From Conchocele bisecta (taxonomy: Eukaryota > Mollusca > Bivalvia > Lucinida > Thyasiridae): a DNA stretch of 64,000 nucleotides. The stretch spans positions 68,376,828 through 68,440,827 of the forward strand of contig CM055274.1 of the NCBI GenBank assembly GCA_029237695.1, written 5' to 3'. Of the stretch, positions 11,802 through 26,400 are shown one piece after another (position 1 is the first letter of the stretch; every line of letters begins with the position of its first letter). The position numbers and the translations under genes were made by a program. The notes under the pieces were generated by a model that worked only from the letters and a program-made list of their open reading frames with translations, had not been told where the DNA came from and made no database searches.

Positions 11802-14800
11802 TACTCATCATGGTGTCCCAGTGCGTGGAGATCCCCGGCCTGTCCTGGTATCCCTCCACTTGTATCTGTTCAAGTTTTACTCATCATGGTGTCCCAGCGA
11901 GTGGAGATCCCTGGCCTGTCCTGGTATCCCTCCACTTGTATCTGTTCCAGTTTTACTCATCATGGTGTCTCAGCGTGTTGAGATCCCTGGCTTGTTCTGG
12001 TATCCCTCCACTTGTATCTGTTCCTGTTTTACTCATCATGGTGTCCCAGCGTGTGGAGATCCCTGGCCTGTCCTGGTATCCCTCCACTTGTATCTGTTCC
12101 AGTTTTACTCATCTTGGTGTCCCAGCGAGTGGTGATCCCTGGCCTGTCCTGGTATCCCTCCACTTGTATCTGTTCCAGTTTTACTCATCATGGTATCCCA
12201 GCGTGTACAGATCCCCAGCCTGTCCTGGTATCCCTCCACTTGTATCTGTTCCAGTTTTACTCATCATGGTGTCCCAGCGTGTGGAGATCCCCAGCCTGTC
12301 CTGGTATCCCTCCACTTGTATCTGTTCCAGTTTTACTCATTATGGTGTCCCAGCGTGTGGAGATCCCCAGCCTGTCCTGGTATCCCTCAACTTGTATCTG
12401 TTCCAGTTTTACTCATCATTGTGTCCCAGCATGTGGAGATCCCTGGCCTGTCCTGGTATCCCTCCACTTGTATCTGTTCCAATTTTACTCATCTTCGTGT
12501 CCCAGCGAGTGGAGATCCCCAGCCCGTCCTGGTATCCCTCCACTTGTATCTGTTCCAGTTTTACTCATCATGGTGTCCCAGCATGTGGAGATCCCTGGCC
12601 TGTTCTGGTATCCCTCCACTTGTATCTGTTCCTGTTTTACTCTCATGGTGTCCAGTGCAGATCCCCAGCCTATCCTGGTTCCCTCCACTTGTATCTGTTC
12701 CAGTTTTGCTTCATGGTGTCCCAGTTGTTGACTCCCGGCCTGTCCTGGTACCTTCCACTTGTATCTGTTCCAGTACTCATTCATGGTGACCCAGTGTACA
12801 GATCCCCAGCCCATCCTGTGTATCCCTCCACTTGTATCAGTTATTTTACCCCTCATCATGGTCCCAGCGAGTGGAGATCCTGGCCTCTCCTGGTATCCCT
12901 CCACTTGTATCTGTTCCAGTTTTACTCATCATGTGTCCCAGCGTGTACGATCCCCAGCCTGTCTGGTATCCCTCATTGCTTGTGTCCAGTTTTACTCATC
13001 TGGTGTCCCAGCGAGTGGCCCGATCCCTGGCCCCCCCTCTCCTGGTATCCCTCCACTTGTATCTGTTCCAGTTTTACTCATCATGGTGATCCCCAGCTTT
13101 GTTGACATCCCGGCCTGTCCTGGTATCCTCCACTTGTATCTGTTCCAGTTTTTACATCATGGTGTCCCATCGTGTGGAGCTCCCCAGCCTGTCCTGGTAT
13201 CCCTCCATTGTATCTGTTCCAGTTTTACTATCAGGTGTCCCTGTGGAGATCCCTGGCCGATCCTGGTATCCCCCCCCTCCACTTGTATCTGTTCCCAGTT
13301 TTACTATCTGGTGTCCAGCTTGTTGACATCCCCGGCCTGTCCTGGTATCCCTCCACTTGCCTGTTCCTGTTTTATCTGGTGTCCCAGTGTGTGGATCCCT
13401 GACCTGTCTGTTATCCCTCCACTTGTATCTGTTCAGTTTTACATCATGGTGTCCCAGCTTGTGACATCGGCCTGCTGGTATCCCTCCACTTGTTATCTGT
13501 TCCAGTTTTATCCATCATGGTGTCCCAGCTTGTTGACATCCCGGCCGTCCTGGATCCCTAACTTGTATCTGTTCCAGTTACTCATATGTGACCCAGCGTG
13601 TCAGATCCCCAGCCCATCCTGGATCCCTCCATTGTATCTGTTCCAGTTTTACTCTATGGTGTCCCAGCGAGTGGAGATCCCTGGCCTCTCCTGGTATCCC
13701 TCCACTTGAATCTGTTCCAGTTTTACTCATCATGGTGTCCCAGCTTGTTGACATCCCGGCCTGTCCTGGTATCCCTCCACTTGTATCTGTTCCAGTTTTA
13801 CTCATCATGGTGTCCCATCGTGTGGAGATCCCCAGCCTGTCCTGGTATCCCTCCACTTGTATCTGTTCCAGTTTTACTCATCATGGTGTCCCAGCGTGTG
13901 GAGATCCCTGGCATGTCCTGGTATCCCTCCACTTGTATCTGTTCCAGTTTTACTCATCATGGTGTCCCATCGTGTGGAGATCCCCAGCCCTGTCCCACTG
14001 TCCTGGTATCCCTCCATTGTATCTGTTCCAGTTTTACTCATCATGGTCCCAGCTGTTGACCCTCCCGGCCTGTCCTGGTATCCCTCACTTGTATCTGTTC
14101 CAGTTTTACTATTGGTGAGTTGTTGACTCCCGGTGCCTGTCCCATGTATACTCCAGACTCATCTGGTTCCCAGTGTTTTACAGTCCCCATCATGGCCTGT
14201 GTTCCCAGTTTTGCGTGGAGATCCCAGGACCCGTCCTGGTCCCATCCTCCACTTGATCTGTTCCAGTTTTTACTCATCTCATCATGGTGTACCCTAGCGT
14301 ATAGATCCCCAGCCCACGTCCTTCCTATCCCTCCACTTGTATCTGTTGCCAGTTTTACTCATGGTGTCCCAGCGTGTGGAGATCCCTGACCTGTCCTGTA
14401 TCCCTCCCACTCATCAGATTTTTACTAATCATGGTGTCCCAGTCGAGTGGAGATCCCTGGACCTGTCCTGGTATACCCTCCACTCATTCAATTTTATCTC
14501 ATCATGGTGTGTCCCAGCGAGTGGAGATCAGTTCCGTACTGGTATCCCTCCACTTGTATCTGTACAGTTTTACTCTCATGGTGTCCAGCATGTGGAGATC
14601 CTGGCTGTTCTGGTATCCCTCAACTTGTATCTGTTCCTGTTTTACTGCATCTCCATGGTGTCCCAGCGAGTGTGATCCCTGGCCCATGTCTGGTATCCCT
14701 CACCCTTGATCCCTGGTATTCTGTTATCCACTTGTATCGTTCATCATGGTGTCCCAGCGTGTGGAGGATCCCTGGCCTGTCCTGGTATCACCTAGACTTG

Positions 14801-16394
14801 TATCTGTTCCTCAGTTTTACTCATCATGGTGTCCCAGTGCGTGGAGATCCCCGGCCCGTCCTGGTATCCCTCCACTTGCATCTGTTCCAGTTTTACTCAT
14901 CTCATCATGGTGTCCCAGCGTATACAGATCCCCAGCCCGTCCTTCTATCCCTCCACTTGTATCTGTTGCAGTTTTACTCATGGTGTCCCAGCGAGTGGAG
15001 ATCCCTGACCTGTCCTGGTATCCCTCCACTCATCAGTTTTACTCATCATGGTGTCCCAACTTGTTGACATCCCGGCCTGTCCTGGTATCCCTCCACTTGT
15101 ATCTGTTCCAGTTTTACTCATCATGGTGTCCCAGCTTGTTGACATCCCGGCCTGTCCTGGTATCCCTCCACTTGTATCTGTTCCTGTTTTACTCATCATG
15201 GTGTCCCAGCGTGTGGAGATCCCTGACCTGTCCTGGTATCCCTCCACTTGTATCTGTTCCAGTTTTACTCATCATGGTGTCCCAGCTTGTTGACATCCCG
15301 GCCTGTCCTGGTATCCCTCCACTTGTATCTGTTCCAGTTTTACTCATCATGGTGTCCAAGCTTGTTGACATCCCGGCCTGTCCTGGTATCCCTCCACTTG
15401 TATCTGTTCCTGTTTTACTCATCATGGTGTCCCAGAGTGTGGAGATCCCTGACCTGTCCTGGTATCCCTCCACTTGTATCTGTTCCAGTTTTACTCATCA
15501 TGTAGTCCCAGTCCTGTGGAGATCTACTGGCCTGTCCTTGGCCTGGTATCCCTCCACTTGTATCTGTTCCAGATTTACTCATCATGGTGTCCCAGCGTGT
15601 GGAGACCTCCATGGCCTGTCCTGGTATCCTCCACTTGTATCTGTTGCCAGATTTACTCATCATGGGTGTCCCAGCGTGTGGAGATCCTGCCTGTCCTGGT
15701 ATCCCTCCACTTGTATCTGTTGCAGTTTTACTCATCATGGTGTGTCCCCAGCGTGTGGAGACTCCCTCTGACCTGTCCTGGTGTCCTCCCACTTGTATCT
15801 GTTGCAAGTTTTACTCATCATGGTGTCCCAGCGTGTGGAGATCCCTGGCCTGTCCTGGTATCCCTCTACTTGTTATCTGTTCCAGTTTTCTACTCATACA
15901 TGGTGTACCCAGCGTGTGGAGATCATGTTCGCCTGGTTCCTGTATCCCTCCACACTTGTATATGTTGCCCAGAGTTTTACTCATATGGTGTCCCAGCGTG
16001 TCCCCGGAGATCCCTGGCCTGTCCTGGTATCCTCAACTTGTATCTGGTCCAGTGTTACTCATCATGGTGTCCCAGCGTATGGAGATCCCCGGCCTGTCTG
16101 GTATCCCTCCACTTGTATCTGTTACAGTTTTACTCATCATGGTGTCCCAGTATGGAGATCCCCAGCCTGTCCTGGTATCCCTCCAACTTGTATCTGTTCC
16201 AAGTTTTACTCATCATGGTGTCCCAGTGTGAGATCCCTGACCTGTCCTGGTATCCCTCCACTTGTTTCTGTTCCAGTTTTACTCATCATGGTGTCCCAGC
16301 GAGTGGAGACCCCTTTTTCTGTCTGGTATCCCTCCACTTGTATCTGTTCCTGTTTTACTCATCATGGGTGTCCCAGCGTGGAGATCCCCGGCCT

Positions 16395-16751
16395 GTCCGT
16401 GTTTGGTAGTTAACGCTCAGTTTTGGTATCGCTCAGTTTATGTTTTAACTATGCTATATGGCATTTCTGTAACAACATCCCGCATCATTTTACAGAAGCC
16501 AGGTGGCCTGCCCTATCCTAACCCCAAAGGTCAGGTCACTGAATTAGAAATTTGTCCGTGTTTGGAAAAGTTAACTGCTCAGTTTATACTTTAATATTCC
16601 ATATGCATTTGTAACAACATCCCGCATCATTCTACAGAAAGCCCCATGCTCACTAATTTTCCCCCCCCCCCCAGGTTTTTACTCAAGTGCTCCGGGCCTA
16701 TATACTGATCAAACTGTCGCCGGTCCCATTTTTGCTGCGCGATGCTCCTTG
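16395..16751 (+). repeat. array spacer 2
   Basis: Same spacer as at 11474 with many single-base insertions and a C-run before AGGTTTTTACTC. It lies in an indel-rich stretch. Confidence 0.85.
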
Positions 16752-19700
16752 TACTCATCATGGTGCTCCCAGTGCAGTGTGATCCCCGGCCTGTCCTGGT
16801 ATCCCTCCACTTGTATCTGTTCAGTTTTACTCATCATGGTGTCCCAGCGAGTGATGCCCCATCCTGGTATCCTGTCTGGTATCATCCACTTGTATCTGTT
16901 CCAGTTTTACTCATCATGGTGTCTCAGCTGTGTTGAGATCCCCTGCTTGTTCTGGTATCCCTCCACTTGTATCTGTTCCTGTTTTACTCATCATGGTGTC
17001 CCAGCGTGTGGAGATCCCTGGCCACCCTGTACATGGTATCCCTCATTGTATCTGTTCCGGTTTTACTCATCTTGTTGTCACAGCGAGTGGTGTCCCTGGC
17101 CTAGTCCTAGTATCCCTCACTTGTATCTGTTCCAGTTTTACTCATCATGGTATCATCAGCCCGTGTACAGATCCCCAGCCTGTCCTGGTATCCCTCCACT
17201 TGTATCTGTTCCAGTCAGTACTCATCATGGTGTCCCAGCGTGTGGAGATCCCCAGCCTGTCCTGGTATCCCTCCACTTGTATCTGTTCCAGTTTTACTCA
17301 TTATGGTGTCCAGCGTCCCGTGGAGATCCCCAGCCTGGTGCCTGGTATCCTCTACTTGTATCTGTTCCAGTTTTACTCATCATTGTGTCCCGTCCCACGT
17401 CATGTGAGATCTGGACCTGTCCTGGTATCCTCCACTTGTATCTGTTCCAAGTTTTACTCATCTTCGTGTCCCAGCGAGTGGAGATCCCCTGGATGCCTGT
17501 CCATGGTATACCCTCCACTTGTATCTGTTCCAGTTTTTTACTCAGTCTCATCATGGTTGTCCCAGCTGTGGAGATCCCTGGCCTGTCTGGTATCCTCCAC
17601 TTGTATCTGTTCCTGTTTTACTCATCATGGTGTCCCAGTAGCGTGGTGCAGATCCCCAGCCTATCCTGGTATCCTCCACTTGTATCTGTTCCAGTTTTGA
17701 CTCCTCATGGAGTGTGTCCCACCCAGCTTGTTGACATCCCGGCCTGTCCTGGTATCCCTCCACTTGTATCCTGTTCCAGTTCTTTTATCATCATGGTGAC
17801 CCAGCGTGTGGAGATCCCCAGCCCATCCTGGTATCCCTCCACTTGTATCTGTTCCAGTTTTACTCATCATGGTGTCCCAGCGAGTGGAGATCCCTGGCTC
17901 TCCTGGTATCCCTCCACTTGTATCTGTTCCAGTTTTACTCATCATGGCTGTGTTTTCCAGCGTGTACAGATCCCACCCCCCAGCCTGTCCTGGTATCCCT
18001 CCAGCTTTGTATCTGTTACAGTTTTACTCATCATCTGGTGTCCCAGCGAGTGGAGATTCCCTGGCCTCTCCTGGTATCCCTCCACTGTATCTGTTCAGTT
18101 TTACTCATCATGGTGTCCCAGCTGTGACATCCCTGGCCTGTCCTGGTATCCTCCACTTGTATCTGTTCCAGTTTTACTCATCATGGTGTCCCATCGTGTG
18201 GAGATCCCCAGCCTGTCCTGGTATCCCTCCACTTGTATCTGTTCCAGTTTTACTCATCATGGTGTCCCATGCGTGTGGAGATCCCTGCCTGTCCTGGTAT
18301 CCCTCACTTGTATCTGTTCCAGTTTTACTCATCATGGTTTGTCCCGCTTGTTGAGATCCCCTGGCCTGTCCTGGTATCCCTCCACTTGTATCTGTTCCTG
18401 TTTTATCTCATCATGTCCCAGCGTGTGGAGATCCCTGACCTGTCCTGGTATCCCTCCACTTGTATCTGTTCCAGTTTTACTCATCATTGGTGTCCCAGCT
18501 TGTTGATCCCGGACCTGTCCCTGGTTTCCCTACACTGATATCTGGTACAGTACCCTCCACTTGTATCTGTTCCAGTTTTACTCCATCATGGTGTCCAGCT
18601 TGTTGACATCGGCGGCCTGTCCTGGTATCCCTCCACTTGTATCTGTTCCAGTTTTACTCATCATGGTGACCCATTTCCCGCTGTCATGGTACCCCTCCCC
18701 TTGTATCTGTTCCAGTACCCCTCATCATGTGTCCCAGCTTGGACATTCCCGGCCTGTTCCTGGTATCCCTCCATTGTATCTGTTTTTGTTTTTACTCATC
18801 ATGGTTGTCCCAGCGTGTGAGATCCCCTGACCTGTCCTTGGTATCCTCCATTGTTTATTGGTTCAGTTTTACTCATCAGTGGTCCCAGCTTGTTGACATC
18901 CCGGGCCTGTCCTGGTTTCCCTCCACTGTATCTGTTCCAGTTTTACTCACTGGTGGGGGTTCCACTTGTTGACATCCCGGCCTGTCCTGGTATCCCCTCC
19001 ACTTGTATGTTTCCTGTTTTACTATCATGTTTTGTCCAGAGTGTGGAGAATCTGTTTTACCTGTTGGTATCCCTCCCATTGGTTCTGTTCAGTTTTACTC
19101 ATCATGGTGCCCAGCGTGTGGAGATCCCTGGCCTGTCCTGGTATCCTCCAATTGTATCTGTTCCAGAATTTACTTCATCATGGTGTCCCATTTTCGTTGT
19201 GGAGATCCCCATGGCCTGTCCTGGTATCCCTCCACTTGTATCTGTTCAGATTTACTCCATCATGGTGTCCCAGAATGGGGGATCTCGGCCTGTCCTGGTA
19301 TCCCTCACTTGTATCTGTTGCAGTTTTTCTCATTCCATGTGTCCAGCGTGGTGGAGATCCCTGACCTGTCCTGGTATCCCTCCCTTGTATCTGTTCAAGT
19401 TTTACTCATCATGGTGTCCCCAGCGTGTGGGAGAAGGGGATCCCTGGCCCTGTCCTGGTATCCCTCTATTGTATCTTTGTTCCCCAGTTTTTACTCATCA
19501 TGGTGTCCCAGCGTGTGGAGATCCTCCGGCCTGTCCTGGTATCCCTCCACTTGTATCTGTTGCAGTTTTACTCATCATGGTGTCCCAGCGTGTGGAGATC
19601 CCTGGCCTGTCCTGTATCCTCACTTGTATGGTCCGTGTTACTCATCATGGTGTCCCAGTATGGTGATCCCGGCCTGTCCTGGTATCCCCTCCACTTGTAT

Positions 19701-22700
19701 CTGTTACCAGTTTTACTCATCATGGGTGTCCCAGCGTATGGAGATCCCCAGCTGTCTGGTATCCCTCAAATTTTTTGTATCCCCTGTTCCGTTACCTCAT
19801 CTGGTGGTCCCAGGCGAGTGGAGATCCCTGGCCTATCTTGGTATCTCCATTGTATCTGTTCCAGTTTTACTCACATGGTTTTCAGCTTGTTGACATCCCG
19901 GCCTGTCCTGGTATCTCCACTTGGATCTGTTCCCCAGTTTTATCATCATGGTGTCCCATCGTGTGGAGATCCCAGCCTGTCCTGGTATCCTCCACTTGTA
20001 TCTGTTCATTGTTTTACTCATCATGGTGTCCCCAGCGTGTGGAGATCCCTGGCCATGTCCTGGTATCCCTCACTGTATCTGTTAGTTTTACTCATCATGG
20101 TGTCCCAGCTGTTGAATCCCGGCCTGTCCTGGTATCCCTCCACTTGTATCTGTTCCTGTTTTTTACTCTTTCATGGTTTTTGTTCAGGTGGTGGAGTCCC
20201 TGACCTGTCTGGTATCCCTCCACTTGTATTGGTTCCAGTTTTTCTCATCCCATGGTGTCCCAGCCTTCGTGACCATCCCGGCCTGTCCTGGTATCCCTCC
20301 ACTTGTATCTGTTCCAGTTTTACTCATCATGGTTGTCCCAGCTTGTTGATCCCGGCCTGGTCCGGGTATCCTCCACTTGTATCTGTTCCAGTTTTTATTT
20401 CTTCATGTGACCAGGTGTAGATCCCAGGCCCATCCTGGTATCCTTCCCACTTGTATCTGTCCAGTTTTACCATCATGGTTTTGCCCAGCGAGTGGAGATC
20501 TGGCCTCTCCTGGTATCTCCACTTGGAATCTGTTCCCAGTTTTATCTTTCATGGTGTCCCAGCTTGTTGATCCCAGGCCTGTCCTGGTATCCTCCACTTG
20601 TATCTGTTCCAGTTTTACTCATCATGGTGTCCCACCATCGTGTGGAGATCCCCTGCCTGTCCTGGTATCCCTCACTTGTATCTGTTCCAGTTTTACTCAT
20701 CATGGTTGTCCCAGCGTGTGGAGATCCCTGGCCATGTCCTGGTATCCCTCCCACTTGTATCTGTTCCAGTTTTTTTACTCATCATGGTGTCCCCATCGTT
20801 GTGGTAGATCCCCAGCCTGTTCCTGGTATCTCCACTTGTATCTGTTTCCAGTTTTACCCTCATCCATGGTGTCCCAGTGTGTGGAGACCCCTGGCCTGTT
20901 CCTGGTATACCTCAACTTGTATCTGTTCCAGTTTTACTATCATGGTTGTCAGTGCGTGGGATCCCCGGCCCGTCCCTGTATTCCTCCACTTGCCATCTGT
21001 TCCAGTTTTACTCATTTCATTGGTTGTCCCAGCGTATACAGATCCCCAAGCCCGTCCCTTCTATCCCTCCCACTTGGTATCTGTTGCCAGTACTCATGGG
21101 TGGTCCAGCGAGTTGGCGATCCCTGACCTGTCCTGTTTTATCTCACCTCATCAGTTTTACTAATCATGGTGTCCCAGCGAGTGGAGATCCCTGACCTGTC
21201 CTGGTATCCCTCCACTCATCAATTTTTAACTCATTCATGGTGTCCAGGGTGTGGGATCCCCAGCCCGTCCTGGTATCCCTCCACTTGTATCTGTTACAGT
21301 TTTACTCATCATTGGTGTCCCAGCATGTGGAGATCCCTGGCCCTGTTTGGTATCTCAATTGTATCTGTTCCTGTTTTACTCATCATGGTGTCCCAGCGTG
21401 TGGAGATCCCTGGCCTGTCCTGGTATCCCTCCACTTTGTATCTGTCCAGTTTTACTCATCATGGTGTCCCAGCGTGTGGAGAGATCCCGGGCCTGTCCTG
21501 GTATACCTCAACTTGTATCTGTTCCAGTTTTACTCATCATGGTGTCCCAGTTGCGTGAGATCCCGGCCCGTCTGGTATTCCCTCCCTTGGCATTCCTGTT
21601 CCAGTTTTAACTCCATCTTGATCATGGTTTTTGGTCTGCGTTTACCAGATCCCCAGCCGTCTTCTATCCTCCACTTGTATCTGTTGCAGTTTTATCATGG
21701 TGTCCCAGGAGTGGAGGATCATGACCTGGCCCCTGGTATCCCTCACTCATCGGTACTCCATCCCTGGTGGTCCCACTTGTTGACATCCCGGCCTGTCCTG
21801 GTTATCCCTCCCTTGTATCTCCAGTTTTAATTCATCATGGTGTCCCAGCTTGATTGACATCCCCGGCCTGTCCTGGTATCCCTTCCACTTGTTTCTTGTT
21901 CCAGTATCATCATTGTTGTTCCAAGCTTGTTTTGACTCCCGGCCTGTCCTGGTATCTCCACTTGGTATTGTTCCTGTTTTATCATTCTGGTTGTTCCCAG
22001 AGTGTGGAGATCCCTGACCTGTCCTGGTATCCCTCCACTTGTATCTGTTCCAGTTTTACTCATCATGGTGTCCTGCGTTGTGGAGATCCCCAACCTGGCC
22101 TGTCCTGGTATCCCTTCCACACTTGTATCTGTTTCCAGATTTTACTCATCATGGTGTCCCAGCGTGTGGAGATCCATGGCCTGTCCTGGTAATCCCTCCA
22201 CTTGGGTATCCTGTTTCCAGATTTAACTCATCATGGTGTCCCAGGCTGTGGAGATCCACTCGGCCTGTCCTGGGTATCCCTCCACTTTGTATCTGTTTTT
22301 TATTGCAGATTTTTGACTCCATCAAATGGTTGTCCCAGGCGTGTGGAGATCCCTTGACCTGTCCCTTGGATATCCCTCCACTTGTATTGTTTTCAAGTTT
22401 TAACTCATCATTGGTGTCCCAGGTGGTGGAGATCCCTGGCCTGTCCCCTGGTATCCCTCTAACATTGTAATCCGTTTCCAAGTTTTTATTCATCATGGTG
22501 TCCCCAGCGTGGTGGAGATCCTCGGGCCTGTCCTGGTATCCCTCCACTTGTATCTGTTGGCAGTTTTAAACTCATTACATTGGTTGTCCCAGGCGTGTGG
22601 AAGATCCCTGGCCTGTCCTGGTATCCCACCTCAACATTGGTATCCTGGTCCAGTGTTACATGCAATCATGTGTTCCCAGCGTATGGAGATCCCCGGCCCT

Positions 22701-23056
22701 TGTCCTGGTATACCCTCCACTTGTAATCTGTTACAAGTTTTACTCATTCATGGTTGTACCCAGCGTATGGAGATCCCCAGCCTGTCCTGGTTATCCCGCT
22801 CAACCTTGTTTCATGTTTCCAGTTTTTACTCATCATGGTGTCCCAGTGAGTGGAGACCCCTTTTTTTCTGTCCTGGTAATCCCTCCACTTGTTTCTGTTT
22901 CCAGTTTTTGACTCATCATGGTGGTTTCCCAGCGAGTGGAGACCCCGTTTTTCTGTCCAGGTATCCCCTCCACTTGTAATCTGTTCCCATTTTTACTTTT
23001 GCAATCAGTCATCGAAGTGGGTGTCCCAGCGTGTGAGAATCCCCTCCCTGGCCCTT

Positions 23057-23413
23057 GTCCGTGTTTTGGAAAAGTTAACAGACTCCAGTTTTTAATCGCT
23101 CAGTTTATGTTTTAAATAGTGCCAATATATGCATTTGAGATAACAACATACCGCATCATTTTAACAGAAAGCCCATGGTGCCCCGCTAAACCCCAAACGG
23201 TCAAGGTCACTGAAATTAGAAATTTCCTTCCGTGTTTGGAAAATAGTTAACGCTCAGTTTATACTTTAATATTCCATATATGCATTTTGTAACAACATCC
23301 CGCATCATTCTACAGAAAGCCCATGCTCACTAACCCCCAAGGTTTTTACAAGCTCCATATATACTATCAAAACTGCGCCAGGTGGGACATTTTATGCTCC
23401 GCGGAAGCTCTTG
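23057..23413 (+). repeat. array spacer 3
   Basis: Same spacer family, indel-rich. GGTCAAGGTCACTG and TGCGCCAGGTGGGACATTTT are retained. Confidence 0.85.
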
Positions 23414-26400
23414 GTACTCATCATGGTGTCCCCAGTGCGTGGAGATCCCCCGCCTTTGTCCGGTATCCCTCCCAACTTGTAAATCTGTTCAAGTTTTACT
23501 CATCATGGTGTCCCCAGCGAGGGTGGAATATCCCTGGCCTGTCCTGGTATGATCCCTCCCCCCCCCACATTGTATCTGTTCCAGTTTTACTCATCATGGT
23601 TGTCCCCCTCACGGGTGTTGAGATCCCTGGCTTGTTCTGGTATCCCTCCACTTTGTATCTGTTCCTGTTTTGTTTACTCATACATGGTGTCCCAGCGTGT
23701 GAGATTACCCTGGGCCCTGTCCCTGGTATACCCCCTCCTCACACTTGTATCTGTTCCGCAGTTTTACTCATTATGGTTGTCCCAGCGTGTGGAGATCCCC
23801 AGCCTGTCCTGGTATCCCTCAACTTGTTAATCTGTTCCAGTTTTTACTCATCATTGGTGTCCCAGCATGTGGAGATCCCTGGCCTGTCCCTGGTATCCCT
23901 ACCCACTTGTTATCTGTTCCTAATTTTTACTCATCTTCCGTGTCCCACGCGAGTAGGAGATCCCCCAGCCCACGTCCTGTAATCCCTTCCACTTGTATCT
24001 GTTTTCTTCCAGTTTTACCTCATCATGGTGTCCCAGCATGTGGAAGATTCCCTGGCCTGTTCTGGTATCCCTCCACTTTGTAACTGTTCCTGTTTTTACT
24101 ACATCATGGTGTCCCAGCGTGTGCAGATCCCCAGCCTATCCTGGTATCCCTCCCACTTGTATCTGTTTCCAGTTTTGCTCCTCATGGGTGTTCCCCAGCT
24201 TGTTGACATCCCCCTTCCTGGTCCGTATCCCTCCACTTGTGTCTGTTTTCCAGTTTTTACTCATCATGGTGATAGCCCAATGCATACGTGTACAAGAATC
24301 CCCAGCCCATACCTGGTTATCCCCGACCCAATTAGTATCTGTTTCCAGTTTTACTCATCCCATGGGTGTCCTCAGCGAGTGGAGATTCCCTGGCCTCTCC
24401 TGTAATCCCTCCACTTGTAATCTGTTTCCAGTTTTACCTCATCATGGTGTCCCCAGCGTGTACAAAGATCCCCTAGCCTGTCCTGGTATCCCTCCACTTG
24501 TATCTGATTCCCAGTTTTATACTCATCATGGTGTCCCAGCGAGTGGAGTTCCCTGGCCTCTTCCTGGTATACCCTCCACTTGTATCTGTTCCAGTTTTAC
24601 TCATCATGTGTCCCAGCTTAGTTGACATATCCCGGCCTGTCCTGGTATCCCCTCCACTTGTATCTGTTCCAGTTTTACTCATCATGGTGTTCCCATTCTG
24701 GTGGAGATCCCCAGCCTGTCCTGGTATCCCCTCCACTTGTATCTGTTCCAGTTTTTACCTCATCATGGTGTCCCACGCTGTGGAATCCCTGGCCTTGTCC
24801 TGGTATACCCTCCACTCTTGTAATCTTGTTTCCACAGTTTTACTCATCATGGTGTCCCAGCTTGTTGACATCCCGGCCTGTCCTGGTGATCCCTCCACTT
24901 GTATCTGGTTCCAGTTTTACTCATCATGGGTCCCAGCCGTGTGGAGAATCCCACTGCCTAGTTCTGGGTATCCCTCCACTTATGTATCTGTTTCCAGATT
25001 TATCTCATCATGGTGTCCCAGCGTGTGGAGATCCCCAAGCCCTGTCCTGGTATCCCCCTCCACATTGTATCCTTTGTTCCACAGTTTTTAACTCAGTTAT
25101 GGTGTCCCCAGCGTGTGGAAGATCCCCAGCCTGTCCTGGTATTCCCTCAACTTGTATATCTGTTCCAGTTTTACTCATCATTGTGTCCCAGCATGTGGAG
25201 GATCCCTGGGCCTGTCCTGGTATCCCTCCCACGTTGTACTCTGGTTCCAACAATTTTTACTCATCCGTTCGTGTCCCCAGCGAGTGGAGATCCCGCTCAG
25301 CCCGTCCTGGTATCCCCCTCCACTTGTATCTGGTTTTCCAGTTTACTCATCATGGTGTCCCAGCATGTGGAGATTCCCTAGGCCCTTTGTCTGGTATCCC
25401 TCCTACTTGTATCTGTTCCTGTTTTAACCTCAATCATGGTGTCCCCAGCGTTTGCAAGATCCCCCTAGCCTATCCTGGTATCCCTCCACTTTGTATCGTG
25501 TTTTTTCCAGTTTTGCTCCTCATGGGTGTCCCAAGCCTTGTTTGAAATATCCCGGCCTGTCCTGTATCCCTCCAACTTGTATCTGTTCCAGTTTTACCCT
25601 CATCATGGTTGACCCAGCGTGTAGCAATACCCCAGCCCATCCTGGTATCCCTTCCACTTTGTATCTGATTCCAAGTGTTTTACTCCATCATGGTTGTCCC
25701 AGCGAGTGGAGATCCCTGGACCTCCTCCTGGTATCCCTCCACTTGGTATCTGTTCCAAGTTTTACTCATCATGGGGGTTTTGGGGGTCCCCCCCCAGCGT
25801 GTACAGATCCCAAGCCTGTCCTGGTATCCCTCCACATTGGTATCTGTTGTTCCAGTTTTTACTCATCATGGTGTCCCCACGAGTGGAGATCCCCCCTGGC
25901 CTCTCCTGGTATCCGTGGTATACCCTTCCACTTTGTTATCTGTTTCCATTGTTTTTCCATTTTACTCATCATGGGGTGGTCCCAGCTTGTTGACATCCCG
26001 GCCTTGTCCTGGCTATCCCCTCCACTTGTATCTGTTCCAGTTTTACTCACTCATGGTGTCCCAATCGTGTGGATATTCCCCAAGCCTGTCCTGGTATACC
26101 CCCTCCACTTTGTATCTGTTCCCAGTTTTTACTCATCATGGTTGTCCCAGCGTGTGGAGATCCCCTGGCCTGTCCCTGGTAATCCCTCCAACTTGTATCT
26201 TTGTTCCAGTTTACTCATCATGGTGTCCCCAGCATTGTTGACATCCCGCCTGTCCTGGTTATCCCTCCACTTGTATCTGTTCCTGTTTTACTCATCATGG
26301 TGGTCCCCAGCTTGTGGAGATCCCTGACCACTGTCCTGGTATCCCTCCCTTCTTGTATCTGTTCCAGTTTTAGCTCATCTGGTGTTCCCAGCTTGTTGGA